A DNA stretch of 6,705 bases from JANNGZ01 sp031404155 (GCA_031404155.1 JANNGZ010000361.1:1-6705), one strand, 5' to 3'. Positions 1 through 6,705 are shown, numbered from the stretch's first letter. Made by a program: numbers and translations. The notes: generated from the letters alone by a model not told the origin.

Positions 1-132
<132 letters not shown>

Positions 133-150
133 GACGCAAGAAGAGGCCGT

Positions 151-226
151 AGGGGCATAGCTCAATTGGCAGAGCGTCGGTCTCCAAAACCGAAGGTTGG
201 GGGTTCGAGACCCTCTGCCCCTGCCA
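151..226 (+). tRNA. trpT: tRNA-Trp (anticodon CCA)
   Basis: A complete 76-nt cloverleaf is visible. The acceptor stem is AGGGGCA (151-157) with TGCCCCT (216-222), followed by discriminator G223 and an encoded CCA tail (224-226). The D stem is GCTC/GAGC (160-163/172-175). The anticodon stem is TCGGT/ACCGA (177-181/189-193) with loop CTCCAAA, placing anticodon CCA at 184-186, which reads UGG. The T stem 199-203/211-215 closes a TTCGAGA loop and contains one G-U pair. G at position 73 and the CCA anticodon are identity elements of bacterial tRNA-Trp. It lies between tuf and secE with no room for its own promoter after the tuf stop, so it is probably cut out of a tuf transcript. Confidence 0.97.
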
Positions 227-258
227 CCGCCTCGGACAAGCAGCCCGCCAGGAGCCGA

Positions 259-276
259 AAAGCCCAGCGGGCTTTG
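259..276 (+). terminator. Weak intrinsic terminator-like hairpin after trpT
   Basis: AAAGCCC (259-265) and GGGCTTT (269-275) are perfect inverted repeats around a 3-nt AGC loop. The T residues belong to the 3' arm and are followed by GCC, so the U tract is short. It could reduce read-through from tuf-trpT into secE or protect a 3' end after tRNA excision. An upstream arm AGCCCGC (242-248) can pair with GCGGGCT (267-273) instead, which would break this hairpin. Confidence 0.45.
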
Positions 277-286
277 CCGCTGATGG

Positions 287-308
287 GCCGGGACATCTAA
301 AACCCGGC
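287..308 (+). other. Hairpin just upstream of secE
   Basis: GCCGGG (287-292) pairs perfectly with CCCGGC (303-308) around a 10-nt A-rich loop. The stem ends directly before the weak Shine-Dalgarno-like GGA (311-313) of secE. It may influence initiation at secE or mark a 5' end. A poor sigma70-like pair, TTGCCG (274-279) and TCTAAA (296-301) with 16-nt spacing, overlaps this stretch; each box matches only four of six consensus bases, so a promoter is not claimed. Confidence 0.35.
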
Positions 309-320
309 TTGGACCATGAA

Positions 321-716
321 ATGAAGGCAATGACCAGCAACCCGCAAGTGCAAACCGTATCGACCGCGGCCGACAAGGCCAAGCTCGGTGTCGCCGCGCT
401 CTTGGTCGTGGGCGCCGTGGTGGCGTTCTACCTGCTCGACAAGCAGGGTCTGTGGTTGCGCGTGCTGGCGTTGCTCGCGTTGTTGATTGCGGCGGTGGGC
501 GTGTTCTTCACCTCCGAAGCGGGCAAGCAGCTCGTGGGCTTCGGCCGCGACTCCTGGCGCGAGGTGCAGAAGGTGGTCTGGCCGACCCGCAACGAGGCGA
601 TGCAGATGACCGGCTATGTCTTTGCATTTGTCGTGGTCATGGCGCTGTTCCTGTGGCTGACCGACAAGACGCTCGAGTGGGTGCTGTACGACCTCGTCCT
701 GGGCTGGAAGCGCTAA
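321..716 (+). CDS. secE: Preprotein translocase subunit SecE
   Basis: This 131-residue inner-membrane protein is the SecE subunit of the SecYEG channel, where it clamps SecY and is needed for protein export. Three hydrophobic helices are visible at about residues 22-39, 44-63 and 97-115. This is the longer, E. coli-like form, unlike the single-helix SecE of many bacteria. Between helices 2 and 3 is the family's conserved amphipathic segment, FGRDSWREVQKVVWPTR (residues 74-90), followed by the conserved third helix and a WLTDKTLEWVL tail. Start choice is uncertain. ATG 321 has a GGA seven bases upstream. ATG 330 (start MTSNPQVQ) fits the usual protein N-terminus better but has GAAGG only two bases away. 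A TTG at 309 is less likely. It precedes nusG by 24 nt, the standard pair. Confidence 0.95.
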   Translation: MKAMTSNPQVQTVSTAADKAKLGVAALLVVGAVVAFYLLDKQGLWLRVLALLALLIAAVGVFFTSEAGKQLVGFGRDSWREVQKVVWPTRNEAMQMTGYVFAFVVVMALFLWLTDKTLEWVLYDLVLGWKR

Positions 717-740
717 GTCACAACACACGGGCGAACCGAA

Positions 741-1322
741 ATGAGCGAACAAACCGTCGAGATCAGCGCTGCCGCCGCGGCGCCGGCAACGCCCCTGCGC
801 TGGTACGTGGTGCACGCGTACTCGGGCATGGAGAAGGCGGTCGAGCGCAACCTGCGCGAGCGCATCGACCGCTCGGGCATGCAGGGCAAGTTCGGCCGCA
901 TCCTGGTGCCGACCGAAGAAGTGGTCGAACTCAAGAACGGCAAGAAGGCCGTCACCGAGCGCCGCTTCTTCCCCGGCTACGTGCTGGTCGAGATGCTGAT
1001 GGACGACGAGTCCTGGCACCTGGTGAAGCACACCAGCAAGGTCACCGGTTTTGTCGGCGGCGCGAAGAACCGGCCCTCGCCGATCTCCGAAGCCGAGGTG
1101 ATGAAGATCGTGAACCAGATGCAGGAAGGCATCGAGAAGCCCAAGCCCAAGGTCGAATGGGTGGTCGGCGAGTTGGTTCGGGTCAAGGACGGCCCGTTCA
1201 CCGACTTCAACGGCGCGGTGGAAGACGTCAACTACGACAAATCCAAGGTGCGCGTGTCGGTCACCATCTTCGGCCGCGCCACGCCGGTGGAACTGGACTT
1301 CGGGCAGGTCGAGAAGATTTGA
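741..1322 (+). CDS. nusG: Transcription elongation/termination factor NusG
   Basis: NusG binds the clamp region of RNA polymerase, suppresses pausing, and through its C-terminal domain contacts either Rho or ribosomal protein S10. The 193-residue product has an Ala-rich N-terminal extension (residues 9-17). The NGN domain (about 20-125) begins RWYVVHAYSGMEKAV and includes the RRFFPGYVLVEM core. After a linker (KPKPKVEW) comes the KOW domain (about 142-175), with the motif VKDGPFTDFNG. F177 in IFGRATPVELDF corresponds to E. coli F165, a residue of the Rho/S10 contact surface. The protein is about 12 residues longer than E. coli NusG (181), mostly because of the N-terminal tail. No clear Shine-Dalgarno precedes the ATG, and there is no alternative Met before residue 30, so translation may depend on coupling to secE 24 nt upstream. 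Confidence 0.98.
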   Translation: MSEQTVEISAAAAAPATPLRWYVVHAYSGMEKAVERNLRERIDRSGMQGKFGRILVPTEEVVELKNGKKAVTERRFFPGYVLVEMLMDDESWHLVKHTSKVTGFVGGAKNRPSPISEAEVMKIVNQMQEGIEKPKPKVEWVVGELVRVKDGPFTDFNGAVEDVNYDKSKVRVSVTIFGRATPVELDFGQVEKI

Positions 1323-1330
1323 TTTCTGTG

Positions 1331-1363
1331 GCGGGTGATGTGGCGCGGCCCGGCGCCACCCGC
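1331..1363 (+). other. Strong GC hairpin after nusG
   Basis: GTGGCGC (1340-1346) pairs perfectly with GCGCCAC (1353-1359) around a GGCCCG loop. The stem continues below a 5-nt bulge (1335-1339) as GCGG (1331-1334) with CCGC (1360-1363). It starts 8 nt after the nusG stop. No T tract follows, so it is not a standard intrinsic terminator. It may be a 3'-end stabiliser, a pause site or a processing stem between secE-nusG and the ribosomal protein genes. Confidence 0.5.
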
Positions 1364-1388
1364 TGAATCGAAACAGGGCCGCGTCAGA

Positions 1389-1445
1389 CGAGGAGCTTGA
1401 GCCCGGTGTGATCCGGACCCTCGGGCGCTTGAACTCGATAAGGAG
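1389..1445 (+). promoter_or_regulatory. Candidate L1 autoregulatory site and rplK ribosome binding site
   Basis: A long stem-loop can form directly before rplK. CGAG (1389-1392) pairs with CTCG (1434-1437), then GAGC (1393-1396) with GCTT (1427-1430), then GCCCG (1401-1405) with CGGGC (1422-1426). A TTGA bulge (1397-1400) lies on the 5' side and a GAA bulge (1431-1433) on the 3' side. Known L1 targets in mRNA and 23S rRNA have a short helix and an asymmetric internal loop with a purine-rich GAA-containing 3' strand, and this element resembles them. The stem ends two bases before the strong Shine-Dalgarno AAGGAG (1440-1445), six bases from the rplK ATG. In E. coli, L1 represses rplK-rplA by binding at this place. 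The assignment rests on position and shape, without an alignment. Confidence 0.5.
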
Positions 1446-1451
1446 CCATTC

Positions 1452-1883
1452 ATGGCAAAGAAGATCGTCGGCTTTATCAAGCTGCAGATCCCGGCCGGCA
1501 AGGCCAATCCGTCGCCTCCGGTGGGCCCTGCGCTGGGCCAGCGCGGCCTGAACATCATGGAGTTCTGCAAGGCGTTCAACGCGCAGACCCAATCGATGGA
1601 GCCCGGCCTGATGCTGCCGGTAGTGATCACCGCGTTCGCGGACAAGTCCTTCACCTTCATCCTCAAGACGCCGCCGGCGACCGTGCTGATCAAGAAGGCG
1701 ATCAAGCTGGAAAAGGGTTCGGGCAAGCCGCATGTGGACAAGGTGGGCAAGCTCACCCGGGCGCAGATCGAAGAGATCGCCAAGATCAAGATGAAGGACC
1801 TCACCGCTGCTGACCTCGACGCGGCGGTGAAGACGATTGCCGGTTCCGCCCGCTCGATGGGCGTGACGGTCGAAGGAGTCTGA
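1452..1883 (+). CDS. rplK: 50S ribosomal protein L11
   Basis: L11 binds the GTPase-associated region of 23S rRNA at the base of the L7/L12 stalk. It affects factor function and the RelA stringent response, and is the site of thiostrepton action. The 143-residue product matches the usual length (E. coli 142). Its N-terminal domain begins AKKIVGFIKLQIPAGKANP and carries the hallmark proline-rich PSPPVGPALGQRG. The C-terminal rRNA-binding domain (about residues 74-143) includes GSGKPHVDKVGKLT and ends with the conserved GSARSMGVTVEG. Counting from the Ala after Met removal, Lys3 and Lys39 fall at the positions trimethylated by PrmA in E. coli, so modification is likely conserved. The start is supported by AAGGAG six bases upstream. 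The stop lies two bases before rplA. Confidence 0.99.
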   Translation: MAKKIVGFIKLQIPAGKANPSPPVGPALGQRGLNIMEFCKAFNAQTQSMEPGLMLPVVITAFADKSFTFILKTPPATVLIKKAIKLEKGSGKPHVDKVGKLTRAQIEEIAKIKMKDLTAADLDAAVKTIAGSARSMGVTVEGV

Positions 1884-1885
1884 CC

Positions 1886-2593
1886 ATGACCAAGCTGAGC
1901 AAAAGAGCCAAGGCCCACGCGGGCAAGGTCGACAGCCTGAAGCTGTACCCGCTTGACGACGCCGTCACCATGGTGAAGCAGTACGCCACCGCCAAGTTCG
2001 ACGAATCGATCGACGTGGCGGTGCAACTCGGCATCGACGCCAAGAAGTCCGACCAGGTGGTGCGCGGCGCGGTGGTGCTGCCCAACGGCACCGGCAAAAC
2101 CAAGCGTGTGGCGGTGTTCGCGCAAGGCGCCAAGGCCGAGGAAGCCAAGGCCGCCGGTGCCGACATCGTCGGCATGGACGACCTGGCCGCCGAGATCAAG
2201 GCGGGGGTGATGAACTTCGACGTCGTCATCGCCTCGCCCGACACGATGCGTGTGGTCGGCACGCTCGGCCAGATCCTGGGCCCGCGCGGCCTGATGCCGA
2301 ATCCGAAGGTCGGTACCGTGACCTCTGATGTGGCGCAAGCGGTGCGCAATGCCAAGGCCGGCCAGGTGCAGTTCCGGGTCGACAAGGCCGGCATCGTGCA
2401 CGCCACGATCGGCCGTCGTTCCTTCGACTCCGACAAGCTCAAAGGCAACCTGCAGGCGCTGATCGATGCGCTGAACAAGTCCAAGCCCGCCACCAGCAAG
2501 GGCATCTACCTGCGCAAGGTGGCGATCAGCTCGACGATGGGCGTGGGCGCCCGGGTCGACGTCTCGACGATCGCCGCGCCGGCGCAGGCCTGA
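1886..2593 (+). CDS. rplA: 50S ribosomal protein L1
   Basis: L1 forms the mobile stalk beside the ribosomal E site and helps release deacylated tRNA. Free L1 also represses translation of the rplK-rplA mRNA. The 235-residue product covers the whole family length (E. coli 234), starting MTKLSKRAKAHAGKVDS. It contains the signature LGPRGLMPNPKVGTVT (about residues 131-146) and the FRVDKAGIVHATIGRRSF segment that follows domain 2, and ends in a short Ala-rich tail. The Shine-Dalgarno GAAGGAG (1872-1878) lies inside the last codons of rplK, seven bases from the ATG, and only two bases separate the genes. Translational coupling with rplK is therefore expected, which would let one L1 site before rplK control both. 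Confidence 0.99.
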   Translation: MTKLSKRAKAHAGKVDSLKLYPLDDAVTMVKQYATAKFDESIDVAVQLGIDAKKSDQVVRGAVVLPNGTGKTKRVAVFAQGAKAEEAKAAGADIVGMDDLAAEIKAGVMNFDVVIASPDTMRVVGTLGQILGPRGLMPNPKVGTVTSDVAQAVRNAKAGQVQFRVDKAGIVHATIGRRSFDSDKLKGNLQALIDALNKSKPATSKGIYLRKVAISSTMGVGARVDVSTIAAPAQA

Positions 2594-2605
2594 ACTCGAA
2601 TTGAA

Positions 2606-2632
2606 GGCGGCGCGCGAGTCTGGCGCGCTGCC
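2606..2632 (+). other. Strong hairpin after rplA
   Basis: GGCGGCGCGC (2606-2615) pairs with GCGCGCTGCC (2623-2632), ten pairs including one G-U, around a 7-nt loop GAGTCTG. It begins 13 nt after the rplA stop. No T tract follows (CGATGAA), so it is unlikely to be a full intrinsic terminator. It could protect the rplKA 3' end, cause pausing, or separate rplKA from the rplJ leader. Confidence 0.5.
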
Positions 2633-2661
2633 CGATGAATTGGTGGGCTGCAGTGTTGAAA

Positions 2662-2784
2662 GGCATCGCAGGTCATCCAAGACCGCTGGCGGGGACTGCG
2701 TTTTTGCAAGCAGGCCTCCTAAATGAGGACACGGGGCCCGCAAGCCCGGTGTGCGAAGCCAGCGCAGATGGCGCACCCGCTGCC
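2662..2784 (+). promoter_or_regulatory. L10 leader: autoregulatory RNA of rplJ-rplL
   Basis: This stretch folds into one closed, branched structure. An outer helix joins GGCA (2662-2665) to TGCC (2781-2784) and GCAGGT (2668-2673) to ACCCGC (2775-2780), with one mismatch. CCA (2677-2679) then pairs with TGG (2769-2771). Next is an asymmetric loop, AGAC (2680-2683) facing CAGA (2765-2768), in which G2681-A2768 and A2682-G2767 can form tandem sheared pairs, as in a kink-turn. A perfect 7-bp helix follows, CGCTGGC (2684-2690) with GCCAGCG (2758-2764). Its interior holds three hairpins: CTGC/GCAG (2696-2699/2710-2713), CCTC/GAGG (2715-2718/2725-2728) and ACAC-G-GGGC with GCCC-G-GTGT (2729-2752). 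L10-L7/L12 is known to bind a kink-turn in this leader and repress rplJ-rplL. The position, 110 nt before rplJ, fits. Confidence 0.8.
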
Positions 2785-2807
2785 AAGGATTCAGGTTCGA
2801 TGAGGAC
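2723..2807 (+). repeat. Direct repeat ATGAGGAC (2723-2730, 2800-2807)
   Basis: The 8-mer ATGAGGAC occurs at 2723-2730 and again at 2800-2807 in the rplJ leader. A third, near-identical TGAGGAG (2882-2888) is the real Shine-Dalgarno of rplJ. The first copy lies in the 3' arm of an internal L10-leader hairpin. The second lies in a small stem, GGTTC (2794-2798) with GGACC (2804-2808). Chance cannot be excluded for so short a word. Confidence 0.4.
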
Positions 2808-2830
2808 CGGGTTCCGACAAACAGAAGGTC

Positions 2831-2865
2831 GCTGATTTCAGGTGTGCCCCAGGGCTGGCATCAGC
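2831..2865 (+). other. Hairpin between L10 leader and rplJ start
   Basis: GCTGAT (2831-2836) pairs perfectly with ATCAGC (2860-2865), and GCC (2846-2848) with GGC (2857-2859) above a large 5' internal loop. It ends 18 nt before the rplJ Shine-Dalgarno. It could relay binding at the upstream L10 site to the start region or keep the start region open. Its function is inferred from position only. Confidence 0.45.
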
Positions 2866-2883
2866 TCGATGGCACGTGATGTG

Positions 2884-2897
2884 AGGAGCAGACCTTG
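2884..2897 (+). promoter_or_regulatory. Shine-Dalgarno and TTG start of rplJ
   Basis: AGGAG (2884-2888) stands six bases before TTG (2895-2897). From there the frame reads MSLSRNEKAAVV, which aligns with the start of L10 proteins. The next in-frame Met is residue 38, inside the conserved domain, so TTG must be the start. A strong ribosome binding site with a weak start codon suits a tightly controlled gene. Confidence 0.85.
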
Positions 2898-3449
2898 AGT
2901 CTCAGTCGCAACGAGAAAGCAGCCGTTGTCACGGATGTGGCCGCGCAAGTCGCGCGTTCGCAGACCCTGGCGCTGGCCGAATACCGTGGCCTCACCGTGG
3001 AACACATGAACAAGCTGCGCCGCGAGGCGCGCGACAAGGGCGTTTATCTTCACGTGCTGAAGAACACGCTCGCCCGTCGCGCCGTCGCCGGCACACCGTT
3101 CGAGTGCGCTGCGGAAGCCATGTCCGGCCCGCTGATCTACGGCTTTTCGGAAGACGCCGTTGCCGCCGCGAAAGTCATCGCCGACTTCGCCAAAGGCAAC
3201 GACAAGTTGATCGTCAAAGCGGGTGCCTACGCGGGCAAGGCGCTGGACGCGAACGGGGTCAAGGCCCTGGCCGCAATCCCGAGCCGCGAGGTGCTGATCG
3301 CCCAGGTAGCAGGCCTGCTCAAGTCGCCGATCCAGCGGCTTGCGGCTGTGCTCGCCGCGCTGGTCGAGAAGCGCACCGCAGCCATCGAAGCGGCGCCCGA
3401 GCCGGCCACCGAAGCGGCGGCCGTGGCGAACCCACCCGAGGCCGCCTGA
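2895..3449 (+). CDS. rplJ: 50S ribosomal protein L10
   Basis: L10 anchors the L7/L12 dimers to 23S rRNA at the stalk base and, with L7/L12, represses its own mRNA. The 184-residue product has the rRNA-binding N-terminal domain (about 1-100), including AEYRGLTVEHMNKLRREAR, VLKNTLARRAVAGTPFE and the SGPLIYGFSED segment. Residues about 131-160 (REVLIAQVAGLLKSPIQRLAAVL in part) form the long C-terminal helix that binds L7/L12 dimers. The last 24 residues are a low-complexity Ala/Glu/Pro tail (AAIEAAPEPATEAAAV), making the protein longer than E. coli L10 (165). That tail is probably unstructured. Start is TTG with AGGAG at 2884-2888. rplL follows after 54 nt. Regulation is through the leader at 2662-2784. 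Confidence 0.98.
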   Translation: MSLSRNEKAAVVTDVAAQVARSQTLALAEYRGLTVEHMNKLRREARDKGVYLHVLKNTLARRAVAGTPFECAAEAMSGPLIYGFSEDAVAAAKVIADFAKGNDKLIVKAGAYAGKALDANGVKALAAIPSREVLIAQVAGLLKSPIQRLAAVLAALVEKRTAAIEAAPEPATEAAAVANPPEAA

Positions 3450-3503
3450 GCCCCAACGACGATCGATCGACGCAATCAAACTTTCTGTGTAGAGGAACCC
3501 CAA

Positions 3504-3881
3504 ATGGCATTCGATAAAGACGCATTCCTGTCGGCCATGGACAGCATGTCCGTGATGGAACTCAACGAGCTGGTCAAGGCCATCGAAGAGAAGTTCGGCG
3601 TGTCCGCCGCCTCGATGGCCGCGCCGGCCGCCGGTGGTGGAGGCGCCGTGGCCGCCGTGGTCGAAGAGAAGACCGAATTCAACGTCGTGCTGCTCGAAGC
3701 CGGTGCCAACAAGGTGCAGGTCATCAAGGCCGTGCGCGAACTCACCGGACTGGGCCTGAAGGAAGCCAAGGACCTGGTCGACGGCGCGCCGAAGCCGGTG
3801 AAGGAAGCCATTCCGAAGGCCGACGCCGACGCGGCGCTGAAGAAGCTCACCGACGTCGGCGCCAAGGCGGAGATCAAGTAA
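3504..3881 (+). CDS. rplL: 50S ribosomal protein L7/L12
   Basis: L7/L12 is the multi-copy stalk protein that recruits and stimulates the translational GTPases, including EF-Tu and EF-G. The 125-residue product shows the N-terminal dimerisation and L10-binding domain (about 1-38), starting MAFDKDAFLSAMDSMSVMEL. A flexible Ala/Gly/Pro hinge follows (about 39-54, AAPAAGGGGAVAAVVE). The C-terminal factor-binding domain (about 55-125) has the conserved helix region KVQVIKAVRELTGLGLKEAK (70-89) and DGAPKPVKE. Shine-Dalgarno AGAGGA (3491-3496) lies seven bases before ATG. The 54-nt gap from rplJ has no convincing hairpin or promoter; its only striking word is the palindrome CGATCGATCG (3460-3469). 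A terminator-like hairpin starts 14 nt after the stop, consistent with more L7/L12 than RpoB being made. Confidence 0.99.
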   Translation: MAFDKDAFLSAMDSMSVMELNELVKAIEEKFGVSAASMAAPAAGGGGAVAAVVEEKTEFNVVLLEAGANKVQVIKAVRELTGLGLKEAKDLVDGAPKPVKEAIPKADADAALKKLTDVGAKAEIK

Positions 3882-3895
3882 ACGGCAACGCAGGC

Positions 3896-3928
3896 GGGAT
3901 CGGGGCGCGATGCGCCTCGACCCCTTTT
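3896..3928 (+). terminator. Intrinsic terminator-like attenuator between rplL and rpoB
   Basis: GGG (3896-3898), an A-C mismatch, then TCGGGGCGC (3900-3908) pair with GCGCCTCGA (3912-3920) and CCC (3922-3924) around a GAT triloop. That is 12 pairs, including one G-U, with one mismatch. TTTT (3925-3928) follows at once. It begins 14 nt after the rplL stop. In E. coli a partial terminator at the same place cuts transcription into rpoBC several-fold. The short U tract suggests leaky termination here as well. Confidence 0.75.
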
Positions 3929-3965
3929 CCGGATGCGGGTGGATTTTCTTCCCCCCGGCGTCCGG
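3929..3965 (+). other. Long stem directly after the attenuator (possible RNase III site)
   Basis: CCGGATGC (3929-3936) pairs with GCGTCCGG (3958-3965), including one U-G pair. Past a bulged G3957, GGG (3937-3939) and GG (3941-3942) pair with CCC (3954-3956) and CC (3951-3952) around a T-rich 8-nt loop. The result is about 13 pairs with one mismatch and one bulge, starting on the base after the T tract. E. coli has an RNase III cleavage site in this spacer, so a processing role is plausible, but it is inferred. Confidence 0.5.
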
Positions 3966-3968
3966 GAG

Positions 3969-4090
3969 CACCGACAAGCGCAGCGCGCTGCCCTTGTCAG
4001 TGTTCTCTGATCCGACTGCAGAGAACGGGTTTGGTCGGACTGTGGTGCAACGCCACGGTTGTCCGCCAGCGGCAGGTAGTGGCCTGCCAC
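3969..4090 (+). other. Row of further hairpins before rpoB
   Basis: Four more inverted repeats follow one another. CAC and GACAAG (3969-3978) pair with CTTGTC and GTG (3993-4002), with inner GCAG/CTGC and a CGCG loop. GTTCTCTG (4002-4009) pairs perfectly with CAGAGAAC (4019-4026). GTGG (4042-4045) pairs with CCAC (4053-4056). GGCAGG (4071-4076) pairs perfectly with CCTGCC (4083-4088). No T tract follows any of them. No gene is supported in the spacer, and no clear promoter was seen; 4091-4165 shows nothing notable. Confidence 0.5.
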
Positions 4091-4175
4091 CAAGCTATCG
4101 GCCGCAATGTCCGAGCAGCCAGTCGCCGATGAACGCGTGCCCGGCCAGGCGCGTGATCTCGACACGGAGTGTTCA

Positions 4176-6705
<2,530 letters not shown>

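Noticed and set aside
297..1733. A 478-codon open frame on the minus strand opposite secE, nusG and rplK
   Set aside because: It spans three well-supported genes and their spacers, and has shadow-type composition rich in His, Arg and Leu. The frame is open only because of GC-rich codon use.
2667..2705. CGCAG/CTGCG repeat followed by TTTTT, looking like an intrinsic terminator before rplJ
   Set aside because: The stem is short with a long interior, and the TTTTT falls in a hairpin loop of the better-supported L10 leader fold. Termination here would also remove rplJ-rplL expression.
2635..2835. A 66-codon plus-strand open frame in the rplA-rplJ spacer
   Set aside because: It runs through the L10 leader structure, has no Shine-Dalgarno at its ATG, and gives no recognisable protein.
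3460..3469. Palindrome CGATCGATCG between rplJ and rplL as a protein-binding site
   Set aside because: It is a short tandem GATC word with no flanking symmetry or second copy, and is easily explained by chance.

Overview
The window is the classical bacterial tuf - trpT - secE - nusG - rplK - rplA - rplJ - rplL - rpoB locus, all on the + strand. Every gene on it builds or runs the coupled transcription-translation machinery. The base composition is GC-rich with strong G/C preference at third codon positions. A tRNA-Trp gene sits between tuf and a three-helix SecE, and SecE, NusG, L10 and RpoB resemble beta-proteobacterial forms. Together these point to a beta-proteobacterium, probably of the order Burkholderiales; the genus cannot be fixed from this sequence. 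No mobile element, CRISPR array, foreign-looking gene or unknown protein gene was found, and no reading frame is visibly broken.

Layout. 1-132 is the 3' end of an EF-Tu gene. 151-226 is tRNA-Trp with encoded CCA. 227-320 holds a weak terminator-like hairpin with a competing arm, plus a hairpin just before secE. secE (321-716) and nusG (741-1322) follow. A 129-nt spacer carries a strong hairpin and then a structured element touching the rplK Shine-Dalgarno, where L1 autoregulation would act. rplK (1452-1883) and rplA (1886-2593) are almost contiguous. A 301-nt spacer then holds a leader whose pairing fits the L10 autoregulatory RNA, with a kink-turn-like internal loop. rplJ (2895-3449, TTG start) and rplL (3504-3881) encode the ribosomal stalk. 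A 294-nt spacer opens with a strong intrinsic-terminator-like hairpin, the expected attenuator, followed by a row of further hairpins. rpoB (4176 to the window edge) is intact as far as it goes, about 843 codons.

How the genes work together. EF-Tu delivers aminoacyl-tRNA to the ribosome. L11, L10 and L7/L12 form the factor-binding stalk region where EF-Tu works, and L1 forms the opposite stalk at the tRNA exit side. NusG links RNA polymerase (whose beta subunit is RpoB) to the ribosome or to Rho. SecE is part of the membrane channel for exported proteins. Expression appears to be balanced by RNA structures between the genes: an L1 site before rplK, an L10 site before rplJ, and an attenuator with possible processing stems between rplL and rpoB.

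The proteins are ordinary; what deserves a second look is the RNA structure in the spacers. All folds were found by eye from complementarity, without energy calculation or alignment.
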